A DNA stretch of 18,643 nt from Glaciimonas sp. GTDB lineage: Bacteria > Pseudomonadota > Gammaproteobacteria > Burkholderiales > Burkholderiaceae. Every line of letters starts with the position of its first letter. Position 1 is the stretch's first letter. The stretch spans positions 1 through 18,643 of the forward strand of contig JACMQE010000161.1 of NCBI GenBank assembly GCA_014377145.1. Direction: 5' to 3'. Shown here one piece after another: positions 1-9,903 of the stretch. Under the pieces are notes generated by a model, which searched no databases, was not told where the DNA came from, and saw only the letters and a list, made by a program, of their open reading frames with translations. The position numbers were made by a program, and so were the translations under genes.

Positions 1-97
1 CCGGCCCGCAGCATTCGTGGCAACCGGGGACGTATTCAAAAGCGGGAATCCGGGAATGAAAAAATCTGATTCATAAACAAGTACATTGCAATTTGAT

Positions 98-694
98 TTA
101 GTATGCTGAAAAGGTGAGTGACAATGGTAATTTTTCTATTATTAAAAGAAACAATGCTGATTCCAGCAAGCCATCGAGCCAGTAGATAATCTGCGCGTGA
201 GGACTGAGTGTGGCGTAAAACCATACTTTATCGACGTGCGCAAACTGGCGAATAAGCGGGAAGATTGCGATATCGATAAAGTTAAGTTGATTGTGCATCA
301 AATAACGGTGTTGCGCGAGGCGCGCATTTAATGCTGAGAGAAATAGACTGCCCTGCTCGCGATAATAGTGCGGGGGAAATGTTGGAAAGCGTTCTGCATA
401 TTTATACTGATCAAGGCTCTGTTTAAAGGGACAATCATTTTAGGCGATCAACGCTGCCGCCTCTGCCGACAATGCGCCAATATCATCTATCCAATGCTGC
501 GGATCATTGCGAGCCAAAGCCCATTGCATGATGTCGAGACTTTCTGCGATGACGGTGCTTATCTGGCAATTGTAATATGGGCACCGTGCCTTTCAGCGAA
601 CAGTCAAGCATTGTGCCTGCGGTTTATTGCGTAGACTGACCTCGTGCAAATTCACTTCGACCCCGCTGACCTTGATCGCCAGCCTTGCACGGAT
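98..694 (-). pseudogene. Glutathione S-transferase family protein, decayed and 5'-truncated
   Basis: Reading the minus strand gives a GST-like protein of the YfcF/thioredoxin-fold type: IRARLAIKVSGVEVNLHEV, then KGTVPILQLPD, ESLDIMQWAL, PFKQSLDQYKYAERFP, and the C-terminal alpha-helical domain with DIAIFPLIRQFAHVDKVWF. GSTs conjugate glutathione to electrophiles in the cytoplasm. The gene is dead. The N-terminal beta strand with the CPY/S active-site segment is missing, because the reading runs straight into the neighbouring phosphoesterase near 690. There are frameshifts near 555-565 and 605-615, and a TAA stop at 440-442 where a GAA glutamate codon is expected (LIA-stop-NDCPFK). The C-terminal end is approximate. 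Family assignment is confident; the specific GST class is not. Confidence 0.75.
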
Positions 695-1378
695 TGCAGA
701 CGACCCGCGTATTTTCCACCTGATAATCGAAACTGTCGTGTAAGTAACCGTGAACCCATAGCGCAGGCTGCCAGACTTTTAGTCGTGCTTCTATGTCAGA
801 AACGAAACAAGCATTGAGGGACGATCCTTTATAGCGTGGATGGATGCTGCCAGTGGTAGGTGCGTGGTGCGAAACCACTACGATTATACCCGAGAAAGGT
901 TGCGCGAACTGTTATTCCAGCCATGCCAATGGGTCCTCAAAAATCTGGTGTGACATCAGCGGCGTAAATAGAGCATCATCAATCTCATCACTTTTGATCC
1001 GACTGAAATCTCGCACAGCCGCGCTTGCCATGGTGATGGCGACTTCACGTTCTTCGGGGCTAGGTTGCAAACGAAAATCGGTCCATAACGTGCAGCCAAG
1101 AAAACGCACGCCCTCTATACAAATGTGGTCTCGCTCTAAAAGATGGACATTGGTACCCCCCCAAGTGTGCATAACCAGGCGGGTGCACCTATCAGATTAC
1201 CGCCATAATACTCATGATTGCCAGGCAATAGCACCGGGCCACTGAACTGGCTAGCCTAGACAATGGCCTGCTCTGGGCGCGCGATGTCACCCGCCAGAAT
1301 CACCACATCGCCGTTGCTGTCAGGGACCGCCATGGTAGCGACGGTAAGATGTAAATCGGACAAGATAGCAAGGCGCAT
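690..1378 (-). pseudogene. Metallophosphoesterase, decayed and 3'-truncated
   Basis: A calcineurin-like metallophosphoesterase is readable on the minus strand from an ATG at 1378. It keeps the family metal-ligand motifs in order: ILSDLHL, ILAGDIA, PGNHEYYGG, VVSHHAPTTG, and HGYLHD, where GHxH would be expected. Disruptions seen are a TAG at 1256-1258 (AIV-stop-ASQ, probably a former Trp codon), a frameshift at or near a run of seven C/G at 1156-1162, and a TAA at 912-914 (WLE-stop-QFAQ). The 3' end is lost: the reading VVCNP at about 690 passes directly into GST sequence. In an intact relative the enzyme would hydrolyse a phosphoester using two metal ions; the substrate cannot be told. Identity as a family member is strong, function is nil in this copy. 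Confidence 0.85.
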
Positions 1379-1445
1379 TTTCTACCCTATTAAATAATCA
1401 GCTGACTATTTTACTAATGTCTACCTGTTTCACCGATTCATTGAA

Positions 1446-2959
<1,514 letters not shown>

Positions 2960-3055
2960 ATATTCCCGGCTTTAATAAAATCATGCATTTAGCATTCTGG
3001 TGTTTGTAGGTGCTGCTACGCTCTTGCTTATCGTGCCACTGCCCAATCAAAAAAA

Positions 3056-4132
3056 TTAAGGCAGTGAGATCAGCACCCTGAAATCGGTATATCCGGGCCG
3101 AATTTAGCACTCGATCACCCCCATATGCTGTCGTACAAAGGTCTGTACCAGTTTTAATCCTAAACTACTGCCACCCTCGCGCCCTGATACTAATGGGTAG
3201 AAAATATGTTCCTGAATGTCGGCCAGAATGCCCGGTCCATTGTCGATGATATGCAAGTCTAATGCCAGCCGATAACGGACCTTCGCCAAATTTACTTGAC
3301 ACACAATTCGAGTTTGAAAAATCAGATCAGCATTGCCACTTTTTATCCGTTCAACCAACGCCTGTGCCGCATTACGGGCAATATTCAGTATTGGTTGTAT
3401 CAATTGTTCTTTGTCGCCGCGAAATTGTGGAATTGATAGATCATCATCACGCTTGATCGTCAGCCCATGCGAGAACTCTGCCAACATCAAACTGCGCACT
3501 CGTTCACATACTTCATGAATATCTACGTCATCGACGATATGCGCCAAGCGGTGCGGGGCCAGCAATCGATCTACCAATGTTTGTAGGCGATCAGCTTCCC
3601 TAATAATGACTTGCGTGATTCACGCAATTCCTTCAGGTTGCCGCTCTGGTAATTCAAGCTCCAGTAGCTGCGCTATCCCACGAATGCCGCCGAGTGGATT
3701 TTTAATTTCGTGCGTCAGATTGTGAATTAGCTCTTTGTTAAGTTGACTTTGGTCTAGCAAGCGCTCTTCTCGCTTCAGCTTGAGTTGTCGGACGTTTTCA
3801 CCCAGTTCAATCAGAACCGGCGTGGCTAAATTGTCAAGAGTATTGGCAATCATATCGACCCATAAAAGTTCGCGGTCAAGACGATTTAAAACTAAATCTT
3901 GACGTAAATCATCAAACTGGTACGTGAGCACCTGCTTGAATACCGCGGCGAGCTGGTGACCATTCAAAAATAAATCGCTGAGCTTTTGCTTTCTGAGCGC
4001 TTTGCTCGAACTTTCCAAAAGATTTTCTCCCGCCGGATTAGCATAGATGATGTGCTCTTCGCGATCCAATAACAAGACTGCTGATGCCAGAAGTTCAAGT
4101 CCGTCTGTCACTTTGGGTTCCGCAATTTTCAT
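3056..4132 (-). pseudogene. ntrB: Nitrogen sensor histidine kinase NtrB (NR-II), decayed
   Basis: NtrB phosphorylates and dephosphorylates NtrC in response to the PII protein. The minus-strand reading starts MKIAEPKVTDGLELL with a PAS-like sensor (DREEHIIYANPAGENLL). It continues to the H-box NLTHEIKNPLGGIRGIAQLL, the N-box NIARNAAQALVERI, the G1 box HIIDNGPGI and a G2-like LVSGREGGSSLGLKLVQTFV. A TGA at 3620-3622 interrupts the segment after the H-box. Around it, two alternative frames each give sensible residues (LKELRE in one, TQVIIREADRLQ in the other), which suggests two nearby indels. A second stop (TAA, about 3104) cuts the last residues, but the reading continues in frame to LISLP and a natural stop at 3056. 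Both phospho-accepting and ATP-binding parts are recognisable but lie on separate frames, so no full kinase can be made. Confidence 0.92.
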
Positions 4133-4473
4133 TTGTATGCAGACATTTCTTTAGATTAAAACGATGGCGGTCGAACAGAATTTACCAACATTTATTCAAA
4201 CAACAAGTTTTCAAAATTTCTTGATAAAAGCGGTATGAACAAAGACCGCTGCTGCGGATACAGCCCGGAGAAAAAATTTTGTCTGAGTCCCCTATCCGCC
4301 TGCGTATATTGCTAAGGTCCATCCATAATTTGGTGCAATTTTGGGCTATCGTCTGCACTTTTTTAGACATGCACCATCTTAGCAAAAGAATAAAAGCTGC
4401 GTAAACGGCTTATACATGCAAAGTTGATACCCGACAATGTCCCACTTAAACGCATTATTGTTATCGGCTGTGG
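4133..4473. other. Gene-free stretch between ntrB and the DUF4124 gene
   Basis: No coding sequence recognised on either strand. Two TGCACCA-like half sites (near 4335-4345 and 4373-4379) resemble half of an NtrC operator, but neither has a convincing second half, and no -24/-12 element is evident. I therefore do not call a promoter here. Confidence 0.4.
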
Positions 4474-4984
4474 TCATCTGATTACTTCAAGTTCGACAGC
4501 TCCCCGTTTGAGGGCTTCAATATCTTTTTGCGTACGTGTCAGCTCTTCCTGCATCAAAATAACGCGATCTTGATATTTAGCGTAGTTGCGTTCATTACCT
4601 TGCCGCTCAGGAGCGCCATTGTTATAGACTTTTTCCTGTGTGGTCAACTTCTGTTGCTCTAACTTTAGTTCATTCTGCAAAATCTGATGGTGATCGCTAT
4701 CGTGTGCTTTCTGGGTTTCACCATCGACTTTAGGAAAATCTGGTGGCGTAGCTGGTCGCGGTTTATTTGACGAACTATCGCCAGCAGATGGCACAACCGG
4801 CGCATTTAATGCCAATGGTGGCAAATTGACTTTCTTGCAGCCCTTGGTATCACCGGTATTTTTATATTCTTTGGTTCCATGCTCATCTATACAAAGATAG
4901 ATATTGCTCTGGACCTGAACAGTCCGGCTAGCTAATACCAATGAGGACAGCGAATATCAACATTCCAGGAATGAGGTGCTTCAT
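4474..4984 (-). pseudogene. DUF4124-domain envelope protein, frameshifted in its signal peptide
   Basis: The body of the protein has the DUF4124-type start IYLCIDEHGTKEYKNTG (a short beta-rich domain found after a signal peptide in many betaproteobacterial envelope proteins). It is followed by a Pro/Ser-rich linker and a charged, Gln/Glu-rich, probably coiled-coil C-terminus (ILQNELKLEQQKLTTQEK ... EELTRTQKDIEALKRG). The natural start appears to be ATG at 4982-4984, preceded by an AAAGAGA ribosome-binding sequence. It encodes MKHLIPGMLIFAVL, a typical signal peptide, but this is in a different frame from the body; the frames should join around 4935-4945. A TTG at 4941 could start the body alone but would leave a protein without an export signal. 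It sits between glnA and ntrB, as in related bacteria. Function unknown. Confidence 0.7.
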
Positions 4985-5098
4985 AGAATCTCTTTGCGAT
5001 GCAATCAGGATGCTAGCTTATGTCAAAGATGATAATCACGACAAACCCGCACGCCATTCTCATAAATTATCGTTTTTTCATATCGTTCAACACAAAAT

Positions 5099-5129
5099 AA
5101 AGGACGGGAAAAGTAATTTTCCGTCCTTT
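5099..5129 (-). terminator. Rho-independent terminator after glnA (possibly bidirectional)
   Basis: The inverted repeat AAAGGACGG(G)AAAA / TTTTCCGTCCTTT with a short GTAA loop lies 24 bases beyond the glnA stop codon. It is flanked by A/T runs on both sides, so it can end transcription arriving from glnA. It would uncouple glnA from the genes downstream. Confidence 0.85.
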
Positions 5130-5152
5130 ATTCCTCCACTCATCCAAATAAA

Positions 5153-6568
5153 TTACAACGAGTAATACATATCGAATTCAATCGGATGCGTTGCCATACG
5201 GAAGCGCTGCACTTCTTGCATCTTTAATTCCAGATAAGCGTCGATCATGCTATCGCTAAACACCCCACCGCGTTTCAAGAATTCACGATCCTTGTCGAAG
5301 GCTTCCAGCGCCTCTTCCAACGAAGCGCAGACGGTTGGGATCAATTTATCTTCTTCTGGTGGCAAATGGTATAGATCTTTCGAGGCTGCTTCACCCGGAT
5401 GGATTTTGTTTTGCACGCCATCCAAACCCGCCATCAGCAAGGCTGAGAAACATAGGTAGGGATTAGCCAGCGGATCTGGGAAACGGGCTTCAACGCGACG
5501 GCCTTTGGGATTCGAGACGTATGGAATACGGATCGAAGCCGAGCGGTTACGTGCTGAATACGCCAATTTGACCGGTGCTTCGTAACCTGGGACCAGACGT
5601 TTGTATGAGTTGGTACCTGGATTGGTAATTGCGTTTAATGCTTTTGCATGCTTGATGATGCCACCGATGTAATATAGGGCAAATTCAGACAAACCAGCAT
5701 AGCCTTCACCAGCGAACAAGTTCTTGCCATCTTTCCATACAGATTGATGAACGTGCATACCTGAGCCATTTTCGCCAACGATAGGCTTAGGCATGAAAGT
5801 CGCCGTTTTGCCATAAGTATGGGCAACGTTCCAAACCACGTATTTTAGATTTTGGATCCAATCAGCGCGCTCTACCAATGTAGAGAACTTAGTGCCGATT
5901 TCGTTCTGACCAGCCCCGGCGACTTCGTGGTGATGGACTTCAACCGGAATGCCAAGGGACTCCAGGATTAGACACATTTCCGAACGCATATCCTGGAAGC
6001 TGTCGACTGGTGGTACTGGGAAGTAACCGCCTTTGACCGTTGGACGATGACCTGTGTTGCCATTTGGCAACTTTGCACCATTGCTCCACGATGCTTCTTC
6101 CGAACCGATCTTGACAAACGAACCTGACATGTCAGCATCCCAACGGACGCTGTCGAAAATAAAGAATTCTGGTTCTGGACCGAAATAAGCGGTATCGCCC
6201 ATGCCAGATGATTTAAGATACGCTTCAGCGCGTTTGGCGATCGAGCGTGGGTCACGGTCGTAACCTTTGCCATCCGATGGTTCGATAACATCACATTGCA
6301 TGAACAATGTGGTTTCTTCCATGAATGGGTCAATGTTGGCGGTATTTGGATCTGGGATCAGTAACATATCTGATGCTTCAATACCTTTCCAGCCAGCGAT
6401 TGAAAAACCATCAAAAGCATGACCGAACTCAAATTTGTCCATATCAAAATGGGAAACAGGGACGGTTACATGCTGCTCCTTGCCTCTGGTATCAGCAAAG
6501 CGAAAATCAACGAACTTTACTTCTTTGTCTCTGACCATCTTCAAAACTTCTGCGGCCGTCATTGCCAT
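5153..6568 (-). CDS. glnA: Glutamine synthetase, type I
   Basis: Catalyses ATP-dependent condensation of ammonia with glutamate to glutamine, in the cytoplasm as a dodecamer. The 471-residue length is normal for the GSI-beta type. Visible motifs: [10 protein letters not shown] (53-62), [11 protein letters not shown] (129-139) with metal-binding glutamates, [10 protein letters not shown] (267-276, ATP/glutamate site), [11 protein letters not shown] (323-333, flap glutamate) and NRSASIRIP (341-349). Tyr400 in [10 protein letters not shown] matches the adenylylation tyrosine, so control by GlnE-type adenylyltransferase is expected. The start [10 protein letters not shown] is supported by AGGAG seven bases upstream. 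It has its own terminator (5099-5129) and a sigma-54/NtrC-type regulatory region upstream. No lesion is seen, in contrast to every gene that follows it on this strand. Very confident. Confidence 0.98.
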   Translation of the reverse strand: MAMTAAEVLKMVRDKEVKFVDFRFADTRGKEQHVTVPVSHFDMDKFEFGHAFDGFSIAGWKGIEASDMLLIPDPNTANIDPFMEETTLFMQCDVIEPSDGKGYDRDPRSIAKRAEAYLKSSGMGDTAYFGPEPEFFIFDSVRWDADMSGSFVKIGSEEASWSNGAKLPNGNTGHRPTVKGGYFPVPPVDSFQDMRSEMCLILESLGIPVEVHHHEVAGAGQNEIGTKFSTLVERADWIQNLKYVVWNVAHTYGKTATFMPKPIVGENGSGMHVHQSVWKDGKNLFAGEGYAGLSEFALYYIGGIIKHAKALNAITNPGTNSYKRLVPGYEAPVKLAYSARNRSASIRIPYVSNPKGRRVEARFPDPLANPYLCFSALLMAGLDGVQNKIHPGEAASKDLYHLPPEEDKLIPTVCASLEEALEAFDKDREFLKRGGVFSDSMIDAYLELKMQEVQRFRMATHPIEFDMYYSL

Positions 6569-6756
6569 GTGAAACTCCTAGTATCGGAAAGTAGTACTAA
6601 CGTTGTAGATAAATGGTGAATTAAATTTCTATTTTTGCTACTAATACGATGTAAGGTGGTGCGCCGCAGATTCCTCCATGCCACCAAGGCTTGCGGGGGA
6701 CCTGCGACCACCAATACAACAAGAAAACGATCCAACTGAATTCAACGGGAAATGAT

Positions 6757-6772
6757 AGCAGAATCCATGCCA
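6757..6772 (-). promoter_or_regulatory. Sigma-54 (-24/-12) promoter of glnA
   Basis: On the minus strand the sequence is TGGCATGGATTCTGCT. It matches the sigma-54 consensus TGGCACGN4TTGCW with the invariant GG and GC at exactly the required spacing. Transcription would start near 6746, giving a leader of roughly 180 bases before glnA. Confidence 0.7.
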
Positions 6773-6867
6773 CAGCCCGCCGCGAAGCGATTCCTTATCC
6801 GCTTACCGCATTTGCTTGTTTGCGATGCAATTGCCCAGCTGATACCACTACTAGTCATAATCTGTGA

Positions 6868-6884
6868 CGCACTTTTTTAGTGCA
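6868..6884 (-). promoter_or_regulatory. NtrC-type operator upstream of glnA
   Basis: The 17-bp sequence TGCACTAAAAAAGTGCG (minus strand) has the dyad GCACT-N5-AGTGC. It fits the enterobacterial NtrC site (TGCACCA-N3-TGGTGCA) in length and symmetry. Its centre is about 130 bases upstream of the predicted sigma-54 start, the usual enhancer distance. Only one clear site was found. Confidence 0.6.
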
Positions 6885-6944
6885 AAATGATAAGTTAAAT
6901 AAGTACTTAGAGAACCTTCTCTATCTCGACTCTTTTTTCAGTAA

Positions 6945-6950
6945 TATAAT
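6945..6950 (+). promoter_or_regulatory. Possible -10 element of the rhodanese gene
   Basis: TATAAT lies in an AT-rich stretch 76 bases before the rhodanese start. No good -35 box is present at 16-18 bases upstream, so this is only a candidate. Confidence 0.35.
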
Positions 6951-6972
6951 ATATTTTTGCAACACAATATTT

Positions 6973-7000
6973 CTTTACCCTTTACCCTTTACCCTTTACC
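6973..7000 (+). repeat. Four tandem copies of CTTTACC
   Basis: Four perfect 7-bp units occupy 6973-7000, between the candidate -10 element and the ribosome-binding site (AGGAG, 7012-7016) of the rhodanese. Such tracts change copy number by slippage; here that would change the length of the leader, not the reading frame. Confidence 0.9.
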
Positions 7001-7025
7001 ACTATTCCACCAGGAGAATGTGAAT

Positions 7026-7490
7026 ATGCCTACCGCGGAAAACTTGCTTCAAATTGGACGCAAGCGTGGTCGAATCCAGAAATTGGCTTACTCCGGGGCA
7101 TTCACGCCGACCGAAGCCTACACACTATTGAAAGCTGATCCCGGTGCGGTGTTAGTCGATGTGCGGACCAATGCGGAACGGGATTGGGTTGGCCGGGTCG
7201 TGATCAATGAAAAGCAGCATGTGTCATTGCAATGGGCCCAATATCCAGGCGGGATACCAAATCCTGACTTTCTGAGTCAATTAGCCAAAATAGCGGAAAA
7301 AGGTACCATTTTAATATTTCTGTGCCGTTCTGACATACGCTCCCGCCTCGCTGCGACGCTGGCAACCGAACATGGCTATCACAACAGTTTTGATATTTTA
7401 GAGGGATTCGAAGGCGACAAAAACGCGAATGGACATCGAAAATCAATTAGTGGATGGTGCAAGGCCGGTTTGCCGTGGATAGGTACCTAA
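7026..7490 (+). CDS. Rhodanese-like domain protein (sulfurtransferase)
   Basis: A single-domain rhodanese of 154 residues. These enzymes carry sulfane sulfur on an active-site cysteine and move it to thiophilic acceptors. The fold is marked by GAVLVDVRTNAERDWVGRV (40-58), where the VDVR strand and Glu/Arg are typical, and by the active-site loop CRSDIRSR with Cys100. The substrate-binding strand ILEGFEGD follows, then the C-terminal GWCKAGLPW. The ATG at 7026 is chosen because AGGAG sits nine bases upstream. An in-frame GTG at 7020 is too close to that site, and extending further upstream would translate the CTTTACC repeat. Convergent or operon partners are absent: glnA runs the other way and a repeat element follows. 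Intact; physiological acceptor unknown. Confidence 0.93.
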   Translation: MPTAENLLQIGRKRGRIQKLAYSGAFTPTEAYTLLKADPGAVLVDVRTNAERDWVGRVVINEKQHVSLQWAQYPGGIPNPDFLSQLAKIAEKGTILIFLCRSDIRSRLAATLATEHGYHNSFDILEGFEGDKNANGHRKSISGWCKAGLPWIGT

Positions 7491-7580
7491 ACTTTTCTTT
7501 GTAGTGCTTTCCGCATTGAATAACGACGCCGCGAATGGCAGCGCCGTCCCCTTATAGAAGGCAGACGACGTGACTATTTC

Positions 7581-7701
7581 AGGGCTTACGCAAAAGTGCC
7601 TCGAGCGGTATTATGCTCTCCTGACCATACTAGTGTAATATCTTCTTCGGCAGGTTTTGGTAATTCTACTGCTGGGACAATTTTATTTTGCGCAAGCCTT
7701 A
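7581..7701. repeat. Small inverted-repeat element, copy 1
   Basis: Begins GGGCTTACGCAAAA and ends TTTTGCGCAAGCC, so the ends are inverted repeats of each other. The interior (AGCGG, then CTCTCCTGACCAT, then TCTTCTTCGGCAGG) matches, position by position, the interior of the copies at 9780-9876 and 15637-15731 read in the appropriate orientation. It carries an extra stretch of about 18 bases near its right end. No open frame of note. Confidence 0.7.
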
Positions 7702-7904
7702 TATGCAAAGGTATTACAGACAAAAGCGCGCTAATTAGTAGGCTTTAATCTGACTATCCATCGATGATATTTGATGCGTTTTTATATACCTATCTGGAGA
7801 GTTGCCTTCACTTCTGGCTACCCGCGCTTGGACTAACGAATCATTGAAACGATTGATCGTCGACTGATCAGTACCAGGAATAGGAATCATGATGGGAGCT
7901 GCAA
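7702..7904. other. Gene-poor stretch after the rhodanese and repeat element
   Basis: No gene recognised. On the minus strand about 55 codons stay open from just beyond the hydroxyproline-enzyme remnant to a stop at about 7739 (including IPGTDQSTINRFNDSLVQAR). I cannot identify this and see no start signal of its own. Confidence 0.3.
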
Positions 7905-7908
7905 GTGG

Positions 7909-8481
7909 CTACATTGCAGCTCCCGCTCCCGGGAGAGAGCCTGTGACTGGATCTGGCACGAATGTTTGGGCAAATAGCCGCAGTGGCACAGGCAGCAATG
8001 CCACACGCCCTGAATAAGTGGCGTAATGATAGATAAACGTCGGAACGTTGCGGAAAGTGACATTACCGACGTGGCTTCGATCCCATTCAACCTGGGCTTC
8101 AATAAAGCCTCCGGGCGTATCAAAACCAATCCGGGTCAAAAGGATGGTGCGCGTCACATAACGCAGTTCGACCAATATCTTCCCCAGCGCGATAATGCCA
8201 TGTCAGCATATATCGCTATAATTTTCGTTGTGAATGAATATGGCGCCAAAATCTGCTTCTGGCATTACCACGGGCAATAAATATGCCCCGTACATATCAG
8301 CATGCCCACGCGATCCATTTATGAGAAATTGCCGGATGTCATCATGATAATGTGTCAGCTCTGCGCGTCGTTCCAGTATTGTTGCGCCGGGTACTAGGGA
8401 CAAGCCAGAAATAAAAATCCACAGAAGCTCGCCACCAGTATGTGCATCGACGGTATGAGTGGCTCGGTTATAACGCAGCAT
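7909..8481 (-). pseudogene. Proline racemase family enzyme (trans-3-hydroxyproline dehydratase-like), decayed
   Basis: The minus-strand reading starts at ATG 8481 (GGAG ten bases upstream) with MLRYNRATHTVDAHTGGELL, then VPGATILERRA, NGSRGHADMYGAYLLP and IFIHNENYSDIC. A TGA at 8203-8205 follows, and then HGIIALGKILVELRY, GFDTPGGFIEAQVEW and VTFRNVPTFIYH. The HTGGE, RGHADMYGA and MCGHG-like blocks are those of the proline racemase fold, closest in feel to trans-3-hydroxy-L-proline dehydratases and 4-hydroxyproline epimerases. The stop falls on the conserved glycine right after the catalytic cysteine (C-G-H to C-stop-H). Only about 190 residues are recognisable against the usual 310-345, so the C-terminal third, with the second active-site residue, is gone. 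It probably acted in hydroxyproline use with the binding-protein gene upstream. Confidence 0.82.
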
Positions 8482-8597
8482 AATGCTGCTCTCCACGTGA
8501 AAATGTCGTCTCCGTAAAGATGGCGACGACATTGAGTGTATCAAGTATTAGGTCAGGTCAACACCAGTTCAAGTATCGCCGTACTAATGCTATGCTC

Positions 8598-9481
8598 TCA
8601 GTAACTGGTTTTGAAGCGGAACACGGTAACTGACGATTGTTTCAAATTACGATTAGTGTCAAACTCATACATACCAGCAATACCTTTGTATTTGATCTTC
8701 GCTAAAGCTGAAACATACTGTTTCGGCTCGACTGAACTGGCTTCTTTCATGGCCTGTGCCACCACCATCATGCCATCGTAAAACGAAGCTGCATAAGTTT
8801 CAGCCGGATGATTGAAACGCTTCTGATATTCGGCTGCAAATTCCTTGCCGCTGGCCAATTTGTCAAGCATCGCGCCGCCTTGGGTGCAATACACCTGGTC
8901 CGTGACTGCATTACTGCCGAGACGGCCCATTTCAGGTGCACAAATACCATCACCGCCCATAAACAACGTCTTGATACCCAATTGTTTCATCTGAAGTGTC
9001 ATGGGGCCGCCTTGTAGCGAATAGCCGCCGTAGAAAATTCCGTCAGGCTTTTTCGATTTGATCGAAGTCAGGATAGCGTTGAAATCGGTACTGACAATCT
9101 TGATACCGTTGACTTTAGCAATTTTTGCAAAATCTTTTGCGACTCCTTGGCCGTGGACTGTACGATCATCGATAATCGAGACTTGCTTGGGTTTCAGTTC
9201 GTTGGCTGCTTTAACGTGCATATCGACCAATTTTTGGGCGGCGCCGAAACCAGACCGTGGATCGGCCTGGTCATCTTCCATCCAGGCTTCAAATTTGATT
9301 TTCTTGCCGCCGATCACCATTCCTTCGGTGTTCAGCTTTTCAATTGCCATTTGCAAACCACCCTGGTGATCTTTACCGGCCTGCGCCTGCGCACCTGTCA
9401 GCGGGTACTGAATCTAATCTGTACTATTTGTGTTTCCTGCGCCATATTAAGCGTGGTTAGCGCTGCTAGCATCACCCTCAT
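8598..9481 (-). pseudogene. Branched-chain amino acid ABC transporter binding protein (LivJ/LivK type), decayed
   Basis: A periplasmic binding protein of the HAAT family. The start ATG at 9481 encodes the signal-like MRVMLAALTTLNMAQETQIVQI. A frameshift near 9410 then leads to PLTGAQAQAGKDHQGGLQMAIEKLN, VIGGKKIKFEAWMEDDQADP, AQKLVD, VSIIDDRTVHGQGVA, FNAILTSIKSKKPDGIFYGG, MKQLGIKTLFMGGDGICAPE and YAASFYDGMMVVAQAMKEA. Beyond the frameshift, about 60 residues normally found between AQKLVD and the KPKQVSIIDDRT block (the NAVIGHLNSGT region that contacts ligand) are missing in frame, as is a short stretch before FNAIL. The 252-residue open part (from 9356) therefore could not bind ligand normally or be exported. 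It lies just upstream of the hydroxyproline-type enzyme, which suggests a shared substrate route. Confidence 0.85.
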
Positions 9482-9779
9482 CCAATTTAGTTCATATGTA
9501 CATGGCTTTCCTTTAGCCTGTCTTTGTAGTATTAATTTTTATATTATTGGTCTGCAGCAAGTGACAATGCATTCGCATATACGCTTATTCTGAGCGCAAT
9601 CCTAGCAGGGTAGACGCCACATTTAATTTTTTTTGCAGTACCTTCCTCTACTCATAGATTCAATGGTGAAGTAAGCAAAATTACATAGATTTATCCAGCA
9701 GGACCTAATAAAAATTACCCCCAGCAGCGTTGTGCACTTCTAACAGTAGCGATTACAAATGGCTATTTTTTAAAAATAC
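9482..9779. other. Gene-free stretch with a degenerate repeat-element fragment
   Basis: No coding sequence recognised. From 9700 to about 9745 the sequence GGACCTAATAAAAATTACCC followed by CCAGCAGCGTTGTGC aligns with one end of the small inverted-repeat element (GGCCTTACGCAAAATCGTCC, CCAGCGGCGTTTTGC). It looks like a more diverged, partial copy directly preceding the copy at 9780-9876. Confidence 0.45.
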
Positions 9780-9876
9780 GATTTAGACAAAACCACCCCA
9801 GCGGCGCTATTCTCTAGCTTTACATACATAATGTCTTCGCCGGCAAGCTTTGTCGAGGAAATTTTACGTAGGCCCT
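9780..9876. repeat. Small inverted-repeat element, copy 2
   Basis: Left part TTTAGACAAAACCACCCCAG and right end GAAATTTTACGTAGGCCCT are diverged forms of the terminal repeat. The interior AGCGGCGCTATTCTCTAGC and ATGTCTTCGCCGGCAAGC matches the reverse complement of the copy at 15637-15731 at most positions. It abuts the 3' end of the decayed family-3 binding protein. Confidence 0.75.
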
Positions 9877-9903
9877 AAAAGTAGTGTACACTCGTGCATC
9901 AGG

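Noticed and set aside
844..1245. A 133-codon plus-strand open frame
   Set aside because: It is antisense to the phosphoesterase pseudogene, which carries the recognisable motifs; the plus-strand translation has no family character.
4335..4380. NtrC operators upstream of ntrB
   Set aside because: Only half sites match and no sigma-54 promoter accompanies them.
4474..4941. Intact 155-residue gene starting at TTG 4941
   Set aside because: The start has no ribosome-binding site, and a better ATG with a signal peptide lies just upstream in another frame.
6973..7000. CRISPR-like repeat array
   Set aside because: Units are 7 bp, adjacent and without spacers; no cas genes are present.
8598..9356. 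Functional 252-residue amino acid binding protein
   Set aside because: It lacks the signal peptide, which is in another frame, and lacks the ligand-contact region.
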